Shown: positions 8,698 through 17,284 of the stretch, piece after piece | Layout: each line of letters starts with the position of its first letter | Numbering within the stretch: the first letter of the stretch is position 1 | Assembly (NCBI GenBank): GCA_945883285.1 | Contig: CAMCXH010000012.1 | Span: forward strand, 1 to 34,188 | Direction: 5' to 3' | DNA from: Bordetella parapertussis | Lineage (GTDB): Bacteria; Pseudomonadota; Gammaproteobacteria; Burkholderiales; Burkholderiaceae_E | Length of the DNA stretch: 34,188 nt | Notes under the pieces: generated by a model | Told to the model about the DNA's origin: nothing | The model's input: only the letters and a program-made list of their open reading frames with translations | Databases searched by the model: none | Position numbers and translations under genes: made by a program

Positions 8698-8750
8698 CCG
8701 CCGAGTTAATCCGGACAACTTGCAGGGCGGCTGACAAATTCTGCTAAAGC
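8698..8750 (+). ncRNA. SAM-II type (SAM_alpha-like) riboswitch upstream of metK
   Basis: The segment shows the SAM-II layout. The P1 stem is CCGCC (8698-8702) with GGCGG (8726-8730). An L1 loop GAGTTAATCC follows the first strand, then the conserved ACTTGCA just before the returning strand. A 12-base A-rich linker then leads to the conserved GCTAAA (8743-8748). From memory of known SAM-II RNAs, the CUUGCA and GCUAAA blocks and the 11-12 base distance from P1 to GCUAAA are the same. The L1 loop departs by one base (GAGTTAA instead of GATTTAA). SAM-V shares this pocket and is the alternative name. About 100 bases separate the aptamer from the metK ATG. That stretch holds a GNRA-capped hairpin (8778-8787) and a 6-base hairpin (8796-8810), but no clear U-run terminator, so the output mechanism is unclear. 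SAM binding should repress metK. Confidence 0.83.
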
Positions 8751-8852
8751 GTCGCTGCTTCTCCCGAAGATGGCTACGCCGAAAGGCCTCGTGTTCAGGA
8801 CGATGTCCTGTTCGCGGCTGTGTCCCATTCACCATCTGCTGGAGTGCTCATC

Positions 8853-10019
<1,167 letters not shown>

Positions 10020-10070
10020 CCCCGGATCTGAACCGGCGTCTGACATTTCTCACACCGGCCGTCGGAATCT

Positions 10071-10093
10071 CACAGCACGGTCATCGTGCTGTG
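10071..10093. promoter_or_regulatory. Perfect 9-base inverted repeat upstream of the ahcY -10
   Basis: CACAGCACG (10071-10079) and CGTGCTGTG (10085-10093) are exact inverse complements around a GTCAT centre. The dyad ends two bases before the -10 and occupies the -35/spacer region. No U-run follows, so it is a poor intrinsic terminator for metK, and an operator is the more natural reading. The protein that would bind it is unknown; an SahR-like methionine-cycle regulator is one untested option. Confidence 0.5.
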
Positions 10094-10095
10094 GC

Positions 10096-10101
10096 TATAA
10101 T
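10096..10101 (+). promoter_or_regulatory. -10 element of the ahcY promoter
   Basis: A consensus TATAAT lies 7 bases before the first P1 base of the SAH riboswitch, giving a start near 10108. No clear -35 is visible at 17 bases; that place is occupied by the inverted repeat. The geometry mirrors the metK promoter and its riboswitch. Confidence 0.75.
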
Positions 10102-10108
10102 CCGGCCA

Positions 10109-10187
10109 GCTGAGGGGCGCTGCGACCTGTCAGGGCCTCCCAACCGGCCCGCGAAACAGGCCAGGCTCAGCGATCACAACTGCGCTC
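10109..10187 (+). ncRNA. SAH riboswitch (ahcY-type)
   Basis: The sequence carries the SAH-riboswitch hallmarks: GAGGGGCGCTGCGAC close to the 5' end and GGCCAGGCTC before a downstream GCGCTC. P1 pairs GCTGAG (10109-10114) with CTCAGC (10166-10171). The pseudoknot strand GGGCGC (10115-10120) pairs with GCGCTC (10182-10187) through five Watson-Crick pairs and one G-U. The intervening stem-loop region is 10121-10165. The family senses S-adenosylhomocysteine and switches on ahcY and other SAM-cycle genes; it is known from beta- and gammaproteobacteria. The 3' pseudoknot strand is also the 5' arm of a terminator, which gives a clear on-switch mechanism. Confidence 0.93.
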
Positions 10188-10223
10188 GCAACCGACTCTG
10201 TCGATTGCGGGCGTTTTGTTTTT
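10183..10223 (+). terminator. Intrinsic terminator forming the SAH riboswitch expression platform
   Basis: CGCTCGCAA (10183-10191) pairs with TTGCGGGCG (10205-10213) over nine pairs including one G-U. An inner CGAC-TCT-GTCG hairpin continues the stem after a single mismatch. TTTTGTTTTT follows directly (10214-10223). Bases 10183-10187 are shared with the riboswitch pseudoknot, so SAH-bound aptamer and terminator exclude each other. It lies 97 bases before the ahcY start. Confidence 0.88.
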
Positions 10224-10279
10224 CCGGGCGGCCACTTGCGTATCGCTCCGGACAAGCACCGCGCTCACCCTTCAAACCT

Positions 10280-10295
10280 GCGCTGAGATCAGCGC
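10280..10295 (+). promoter_or_regulatory. Second leader hairpin just upstream of the ahcY ribosome-binding site
   Basis: GCGCTG (10280-10285) pairs with CAGCGC (10290-10295) around AGAT, followed by GCTTTTGC and then the GGAG site at 10307-10310. It could be a weak second terminator or a translation-modulating stem. It may simply be a stabilising leader hairpin; no competing partner for it is obvious. Confidence 0.4.
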
Positions 10296-10319
10296 GCTTT
10301 TGCATTGGAGCGATTCACG

Positions 10320-11724
<1,405 letters not shown>

Positions 11725-11741
<17 letters not shown>

Positions 11742-12537
11742 TGTCTTGAGCCGGGTCGACGTCGAACTGGTTGCGCGGGGGCTCGCGCCCTCGCGCACCG
11801 CAGCGCAAAGGCTGATTGCCGACGGCGCGGTGTTTACCGCGCCGGGCAAACGCATCGAGCGGCCGGCGCAGCAGGTGGGCGTGCACGACGAACTCTGGGT
11901 CGAAGCCTCGGACGAGACCCGCTTCGTGTCGCGTGCCGGCGCCAAGCTCGCCCATGCGCTGGCGGCCACCGGGATCGATCCGGGCGGTCTGGTCGTACTT
12001 GATCTGGGCATGTCGACCGGTGGTTTTGCCGATTGTCTGCTGCAGGCCGGCGCCACCCGGGTGATCGGCATCGAGGTCGGGCATGACCAGCTCCACCCCC
12101 GCCTGCGGGGCGACTCGCGGGTGACTTGCCTGGAGCGCACCAACCTGCGCGACGTCACACCAGCCCTGCTGTCCCAACAGATCGATCACCTGCCGGCGCA
12201 AGGCTTTGCCCTGGCAGTCGCCGATCTCTCTTTCATTTCGCTCACCAAAGTCATGCCCGCCATCGATGCCCTGCTCGCCCCCGGCGCCACCGCCCTGCTG
12301 CTGATCAAGCCGCAGTTCGAAGTGGGGCCGGGTGCCATCGACCGGCGTGGCATCGTCGTCGATTCGCAGGCCCGCCAGCGTGGCATTGATGCGGTCATCG
12401 CCTGCGCGCAGGCGCTGCGGTGGTCGGTGATTCAGACTGTCGACAGTGCCCTGCCGGGCACCGACGGCAACCTCGAAACCTTTCTCCATGCCAGCGCGCC
12501 AAACCCGCGACCGCTGCCCGATGAGGCCCACCCATGA
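11725..12537 (+). CDS. tlyA: TlyA-family rRNA methyltransferase (S4 plus FtsJ-like domains)
   Basis: A 270-residue protein with an N-terminal S4 RNA-binding domain ([19 protein letters not shown], then the segment containing RLIADG) and an FtsJ-like SAM domain with [29 protein letters not shown] and LIKPQFEVG. TlyA is annotated as a hemolysin in older work; characterised members are ribose 2'-O-methyltransferases of 16S and 23S rRNA. The ATG at 11725 lies inside the ahcY 3' end (17-base overlap). A TTG at 11746 would give a non-overlapping start with the same conserved domain and cannot be excluded. Its stop overlaps the metF ATG (ATGA). Its place between ahcY and metF ties a methyl-consuming enzyme to SAM-cycle genes. 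Confidence 0.9.
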
Positions 12538-13373
12538 ACCCGCGCTCGACCGACGTCAGCTTCGAATTCTTTCCGCCGAACACCCCCGAAGGCCTGCACA
12601 AGCTGCGCGACACGCGTCGGCAGCTGGGCGAACTGAACCCGGGGTTTTTCAGCGTGACCTACGGCGCGGGCGGTGCGACCCGCGACAAGTCGCTGGGCGT
12701 GGTCGACGAGATCGCCGCCGAGGGGCATGCGGTGGCGCCGCATCTGTCGTGCGTCGGCGCGACCCGCGAGAGCATTGCCGAACTGCTCGATCGCTGGCGC
12801 AACAGCGGCATCCGCAAGCTGGTGGCACTGCGCGGCGACCTGCCCTCGGGCATGGTCGATGCCGGTGAATTCCGCTATGCCAGCGATCTGGTCGAATTCG
12901 TGCGCAGCCACAGCGGCGACTGGTTTCACATCGAAGTCGCCGCCTACCCCGAGGTCCATCCTCAGGCGAACTCGCCGCAGGCCGACCTGAACGCCTTCGT
13001 CGCCAAGGTCTCGGCCGGCGCCGACTCGGCAATCACGCAATACTTCTTCAACGGCGACGCCTATTTCCGCTTCGTCGATGCAGCCCATGCAGCCGGGGTC
13101 AGCGTGCCGATCGTGCCGGGCATCATGCCGATCACCAATTACACGCAGCTCGCCCGGTTTTCGGATGCCTGCGGCGCAGAGATCCCCCGCTGGATGCGTC
13201 TGCGCCTGGCCGCGTTCGCCGACGACACCGCCTCGCTGCGGGCTTTCGGCCACGATGTGGTGAGCGCACTGTGCGCAAGGCTGCTCGATGGCGGTGCACC
13301 CGGCATCCATTTCTACACGCTGAATCAGGCCGGCCCGAGTCGTGCCCTGTGGGAATCAATCCGTAAGAATTAG
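12534..13373 (+). CDS. metF: 5,10-methylenetetrahydrofolate reductase
   Basis: Reduces methylene-THF to methyl-THF, the methyl donor for methionine synthesis. The 279-residue protein begins with the family signature SFEFFPPNTPEG, containing the active-site Glu, followed by FFSVTYGAGGATRDKS, ALRGDLPSG, the FHIEVAAYPEVHP segment, and QYFFNGDAYFRFVD, then IVPGIMPITNY. These match FAD-binding MetF throughout. The ATG overlaps the tlyA stop as ATGA. Together with metK and ahcY it completes a methyl-cycle cluster. The 193 bases after it belong to the leader of the first HD-GYP gene. Confidence 0.97.
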   Translation: MNPRSTDVSFEFFPPNTPEGLHKLRDTRRQLGELNPGFFSVTYGAGGATRDKSLGVVDEIAAEGHAVAPHLSCVGATRESIAELLDRWRNSGIRKLVALRGDLPSGMVDAGEFRYASDLVEFVRSHSGDWFHIEVAAYPEVHPQANSPQADLNAFVAKVSAGADSAITQYFFNGDAYFRFVDAAHAAGVSVPIVPGIMPITNYTQLARFSDACGAEIPRWMRLRLAAFADDTASLRAFGHDVVSALCARLLDGGAPGIHFYTLNQAGPSRALWESIRKN

Positions 13374-13409
13374 ACGCCTTTGCGACGAAATCTGCCGCTC
13401 GACCCGGCA

Positions 13410-13470
13410 TTGGCGTCCGCCCGTCGGGTCACCGGAAATCCCGCCGACCGCCCGGCAGGCATGCCTTAGC
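13410..13470 (+). repeat. Leader repeat, copy A (upstream of first HD-GYP gene)
   Basis: This 61-base block is closely similar to 15405-15465 upstream of the second paralogue, ending in the identical CATGCCTTAGC. Both copies contain the dyad CCCG-T-CGGG (13420-13428 here) and a GGCA-N4-TGCC dyad. It is probably a regulatory region copied with the gene. No -10/-35 pair is convincing. Confidence 0.75.
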
Positions 13471-13518
13471 GCCAGAAACTCAGCGAAATAACCTTACTAC
13501 CTCAGGAACTTAATCGTG

Positions 13519-13546
13519 GCCGGCATCGACCCGGCAGTCATTTTTT
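13519..13546 (+). terminator. Terminator-like hairpin in the leader of the first HD-GYP gene
   Basis: GCCGG (13519-13523) pairs with CCGGC (13531-13535) around a seven-base loop, and six T residues follow at 13541-13546 after a five-base gap. The stem is short, so termination would be weak. It sits only about 20 bases before the GTG start, so it could end metF transcription or attenuate the gene. The paralogue leader has a similar stem without the T-run. Confidence 0.4.
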
Positions 13547-13566
13547 GAGTCAAGGAATACCCCAGC

Positions 13567-15333
13567 GTGGTCGCGAAAACAGCCAAACGGAGCGAGTCAA
13601 AAAATTCGGCCGCCCAGTCTGTGACAAGCCGCCGCTTGCGAGTTTCGGTATGGGATCTCGAACTGGGCCTGTTCGTCTCCGAGCTCGATCGGCCCTGGAT
13701 TGACACCCCGTTTCTCCTGCAGGGTTTCCTGCTCGACAGCGACGCCGATCTCGAGAGTCTGCGCAATTGCTGCAAATATGTTTTCGTCGACCTCAAGCTC
13801 TCCGACCAAATGGTTGCTGCCATTTGGAGCGAGACTGTTGCGCCTGATCTGGAGCGGGTAGAACTCGCGCAAGATGCCTACAGCGACGAACGGGTGGTGA
13901 AAGACGCGCCCAAACTGACCACCTCTTCAGAGGCGGTACCGATGCAATCCGGCTTCGCGCAGGAGTCCGGCGACGAGCAGGACGAGGCAAGCGCGACCAC
14001 CCTGGTCGGCCCGACGCCGATCGAGCCCCAACCCAAGCGCCCAACACGCAGCGCTCAGGCGCGCAATCAGCCGCCGGTCAGCGATGAGACACGACTGCGT
14101 TTTCTCGAGTTTGTGCGGGCAGTCGCAATCGACGAGCAGAGAAACGGACGGGCCTATCTTGACCGGATCTCGAACTGGTTGAATCGCCTGCTGAACCGCG
14201 ACAATGCTTCACAGGACCCCCGAACGACCACGCAGTTGAACGGTGAGCTGGATATGTCCAGCATCCTGCCGGAAGGTGCGTCGCTGACGGTCTACAAGAT
14301 CGCTGTTCCGCTTGAGGTCGAATTGCCGCGGGCCAGACAGGCCTTCATCCAGAGCGAAAACATTGCGCGTGAGCTCGCCAAATCCATCGAGGCGGGCGAA
14401 CTCCCGGATATTCCCTCGGTGAGGGCCTGCGTCGACAATATCGTCGACAGCATGATCGCCAACCCCGACGCCGTGATGCTCATCTCCCGGCTGCGCGATG
14501 AGGACCTCAACGCCTATTACCATGGTGTCAAGGTCTCGCTCTACCTGATCGCACTCGGGCGACACCTCGGTATTCCCAAGGCGCAACTGGCCGAACTCGG
14601 CCTGATCGGCATGCTGGCCGATGTCGGCAAGATCAAGCTGCCGCGCGCGCTGCTGGCCAAGCCCGGCACACTCTCGCCGGCGGAGTTCAATATCGTCAAG
14701 GATCATGTCGCACTCGGGCTGGCATCGCTCGAAGGCTCGGGCGGCCTCACGCCTGCCGTACTTCAGGGCATCGCGCAGCATCACGAGCGACTCGACGGCA
14801 GCGGCTATCCGAACGGCCACAAGAGCGATCAGATCGGTGTCTACGGCCGCATGGCCGCGATCGCCGACAGCTTCGCGGCAATGATCACGCCGCGAGCCTA
14901 TGCCAATGCCGCTACCGCACAGGATGCCCTCCTCAGTCTCTACGAGTGGGGCGACACGCTGTTCAGCGCCCCAATGATCGAGCAGTTCGTGCAGGCGATC
15001 GGCGTGTTCCCGGTCGGCAGCCTGGTCGAACTCAGCAACGGCGAGGTCGCCGCGGTCGTGGCTCATAACCGTGTTCGACGGCTCGAGCCCAAGGTGCTCG
15101 TACTGACCGCACCCGACAAATCGCCACTGGCCAAACCGATCGAACGCGACCTCTTCGAGCTGGGAAAGTCCTCGGCCAATCGACTGCGAATCACGAAAGG
15201 CGTGCGCATGACTGCATTCACCCTGTCGATTCGCGACCACTACCTGCTCAACGATGCTGCAATCGACCGGTCCGGCACCGGCTCCGATCGGCAAGGCGCG
15301 TCATCCGCAACAACAGTCACCCGGACACGCTGA
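13567..15333 (+). CDS. DUF3391 and HD-GYP domain protein, variant AD-GYP (paralogue 1)
   Basis: A 588-residue cytoplasmic protein. Residues about 18-80 form a DUF3391 domain (RRLRVSVWDLELGLFVSELDRPW, with TPFLLQGFLL). A variable acidic linker follows, then a helical region, then an HD-GYP domain from about 320 to 470. HD-GYP enzymes hydrolyse cyclic-di-GMP. The canonical HDIGK is ADVGK here (A351-D352), while the first His (HGVKVS), HVALG, the GYP motif HHERLDGSGYP (405-415) and AIADSF are kept. One metal ligand is therefore missing, and activity may be altered or lost. The start is GTG, with AAGGA ten bases upstream, and aligns with the paralogue's start. It is followed by its tandem paralogue and an EAL gene. 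Confidence 0.92.
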   Translation: MVAKTAKRSESKNSAAQSVTSRRLRVSVWDLELGLFVSELDRPWIDTPFLLQGFLLDSDADLESLRNCCKYVFVDLKLSDQMVAAIWSETVAPDLERVELAQDAYSDERVVKDAPKLTTSSEAVPMQSGFAQESGDEQDEASATTLVGPTPIEPQPKRPTRSAQARNQPPVSDETRLRFLEFVRAVAIDEQRNGRAYLDRISNWLNRLLNRDNASQDPRTTTQLNGELDMSSILPEGASLTVYKIAVPLEVELPRARQAFIQSENIARELAKSIEAGELPDIPSVRACVDNIVDSMIANPDAVMLISRLRDEDLNAYYHGVKVSLYLIALGRHLGIPKAQLAELGLIGMLADVGKIKLPRALLAKPGTLSPAEFNIVKDHVALGLASLEGSGGLTPAVLQGIAQHHERLDGSGYPNGHKSDQIGVYGRMAAIADSFAAMITPRAYANAATAQDALLSLYEWGDTLFSAPMIEQFVQAIGVFPVGSLVELSNGEVAAVVAHNRVRRLEPKVLVLTAPDKSPLAKPIERDLFELGKSSANRLRITKGVRMTAFTLSIRDHYLLNDAAIDRSGTGSDRQGASSATTVTRTR

Positions 15334-15404
15334 CCCTCATTGCGGGGGACGCTCGGCCGCACACTGACGAAGACGCAACAACGCGCTTGCCGTTTGAACC
15401 CACG

Positions 15405-15465
15405 TTGTCGCCCACCCGTCGGGTGGCCGCGAAATCCCCTGACCGTCCGGCAGTCATGCCTTAGC
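15405..15465 (+). repeat. Leader repeat, copy B (upstream of second HD-GYP gene)
   Basis: The counterpart of 13410-13470, with the shared CCCGTCGGGT block (15415-15424), GAAATCCC and CATGCCTTAGC. It shows that the duplication included upstream DNA. It lies in the 232-base gap between the two paralogues, which otherwise holds only the second gene's leader. A separate promoter for the second gene is therefore possible. Confidence 0.75.
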
Positions 15466-15534
15466 CCTGAGGGTTGGGCTCGCTAGTCTGAAGAGCGTGC
15501 GGAACTGCCGGTACCGCCGCGGCAACGGTTTCAT

Positions 15535-15556
15535 CGAGTCAAGGACGAGTCAAGGA
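15535..15556 (+). repeat. Tandem 11-base duplication carrying two ribosome-binding sites
   Basis: CGAGTCAAGGA occurs twice back to back (15535-15545 and 15546-15556). Each unit contains an AAGGA Shine-Dalgarno-like core; the second is nine bases from the GTG at 15566. The first paralogue has a single GAGTCAAGGA at the same place, so this is a recent tandem duplication in the second leader. Confidence 0.9.
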
Positions 15557-15565
15557 CGACCCAGA

Positions 15566-17284
15566 GTGATCACGCAGACAGCTCAACAGAGCGAATCCGA
15601 CAGTTCGGTCGTGCAACTTGCGGCGAGCCGCAGGCTGCGGATCGCTGTATCGGAGCTCGAGTGCGGGCTGTATGTGGCCGAGCTCGACCGACCCTGGCTC
15701 GACACACCGTTTCTTCTGCAGGGTTTCCTGGCCGACAGCCAGATCGAGCTCGACACGCTGCGCAAGTTCTGCAGCTATGTCTATATCGACCTCGAGTTAT
15801 CCGACGCAGCGCTTGCTTCCAAATGGCGCGCTGCCCAGGCGTCGCAGGCATCCCGGCATGAATACGACGAGGCGCTTCCCGCCAATGGGCCTGTCGCAAA
15901 GACCCACCCCAGGAAGCGCGCAAGCGGTTCAAGCGTTACAGCGATTGACGCGGAGCTTATGGGCGACGGCGATCACGACGATGCCGAGGCAACCACGGCC
16001 ATCCGACCGACTCCGATCGAAAACCGGCGCGCAGGCAGCAATCGCCGCTTTCGTGCCCGTACCGACCCGCGCGTCAGCAATGAGACCCGTCAACGGTTTC
16101 GCGAATTCGTTCGGGCGACTGCGATTTCGCAGCCGGTCGATGACGCCGAGGGCAATGTCTTCGGACGCCTCGCGCAGTGGCTCAAGCGTCGCCTGACCGA
16201 AGGCCAGCGAAAAGTCGGCGATACGACATCGAAAGACAAACAACTGACGCAGGCGCTCGCCGATCTGCTGCCCGAGGGCGTCTCGCCGGTCGTCTATCGC
16301 GATACCAGCGCCATCGAAGCCGAACTGCCACGCGCCCGACAGGCTTTTGCCAGCAGCGAAGTCACCCTGCAGAATATTTTTCGCAGCATCAAGGCTGACG
16401 AAATACCCGACATCGCTGCCGCGATGGCATGCGTCAATGAAATGGTCGAGAGCATGGCCGCCAATCCCGACGCCCTCATGTGGGTGGCCCGGCTGCGCGA
16501 TGAAGACATCAACACCTATCACCATGGCGTCAAGGTCTCGCTCTACCTGATCGCGCTCGGGCGACACCTCGGCATTCCCAAGGCACAGCTGGCCGATCTT
16601 GGCCTGATCGGTTTGCTGGCCGATGTCGGCAAGATCAAGCTGCCGCGCGCACTGCTGGCCAAGCCCGGCATGCTGTCGCCGGCCGAGTTCGAACTGGTCA
16701 AGGGCCATGTCGCACTCGGGCTGGCATCGCTCGAAGGCTCGGCAGGCCTCACGCCTCCCGTTTTGCAGGGCATCGCGCAGCATCACGAGCGACTCGACGG
16801 CAGCGGCTATCCGAACGGCCTCAAGAACGAGCAGATCGGTGTCTACGGTCGCATGGCCGCGATCGCCGACAGCTTCTCCGCAATGATCACGCCGCGACCC
16901 TATGCCAATGCCTCTTCGGCGCAGGAAACCCTGCTCAGTCTCTACGAGTGGGGTGGCACTTCGTTCAGCGCCCCCATGATCGAGCAGTTCGTGCAGGCGA
17001 TCGGCGTGTTCCCGGTCGGCAGCCTGGTCGAACTCAGCAACGGCGAGGTTGCGGTGGTCGTGGCCCACAACCGCGTTCGACGGCTCGAGCCCAGGGTGCT
17101 CGTGCTGACCTGGCCCGACAAATCGCCACTGGCCAAACCGATCGAACGCGACCTCTTCGAGATGGGCAAGTCTTCGAGAGATCGTCTGCGAATCATGCGT
17201 GGACTGCGCATGAACGCCTTCGGCCTGAAGCTTCGCGATTACTACCAGAATGAGAGCGCGCCAGTCGATGAGCTTGCCGTCTGA
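15566..17284 (+). CDS. DUF3391 and HD-GYP domain protein, variant AD-GYP (paralogue 2)
   Basis: A 572-residue tandem paralogue of the preceding gene with the same order: DUF3391 (RRLRIAVSELECGLYVAELDRPW), diverged acidic linker, helical region, HD-GYP domain. It also has ADVGK in place of HDIGK (A352-D353), with HHERLDGSGYP, the HVALG His and AIADSF intact. The C-terminal halves of the two proteins are nearly identical, while linkers differ strongly. The frame is open from 15497, but the GTG at 15566 matches the start of the paralogue and follows two AAGGA motifs. It overlaps the EAL gene by 35 bases (or 17 with the second ATG), so the two are likely expressed together. Role: cyclic-di-GMP hydrolysis or sensing. 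Confidence 0.92.
   Translation: MITQTAQQSESDSSVVQLAASRRLRIAVSELECGLYVAELDRPWLDTPFLLQGFLADSQIELDTLRKFCSYVYIDLELSDAALASKWRAAQASQASRHEYDEALPANGPVAKTHPRKRASGSSVTAIDAELMGDGDHDDAEATTAIRPTPIENRRAGSNRRFRARTDPRVSNETRQRFREFVRATAISQPVDDAEGNVFGRLAQWLKRRLTEGQRKVGDTTSKDKQLTQALADLLPEGVSPVVYRDTSAIEAELPRARQAFASSEVTLQNIFRSIKADEIPDIAAAMACVNEMVESMAANPDALMWVARLRDEDINTYHHGVKVSLYLIALGRHLGIPKAQLADLGLIGLLADVGKIKLPRALLAKPGMLSPAEFELVKGHVALGLASLEGSAGLTPPVLQGIAQHHERLDGSGYPNGLKNEQIGVYGRMAAIADSFSAMITPRPYANASSAQETLLSLYEWGGTSFSAPMIEQFVQAIGVFPVGSLVELSNGEVAVVVAHNRVRRLEPRVLVLTWPDKSPLAKPIERDLFEMGKSSRDRLRIMRGLRMNAFGLKLRDYYQNESAPVDELAV

Noticed and set aside
8796-8810. Hairpin CAGGAC-GAT-GTCCTG in the metK leader as a terminator
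   Set aside because: The stem is only six pairs and is followed by just two T residues, so I do not call it an intrinsic terminator.
13374-13566. Possible cyclic-di-GMP riboswitch in front of the first HD-GYP gene
   Set aside because: I looked for GEMM-like conserved blocks and did not find them; only short dyads and a terminator-like stem are present.
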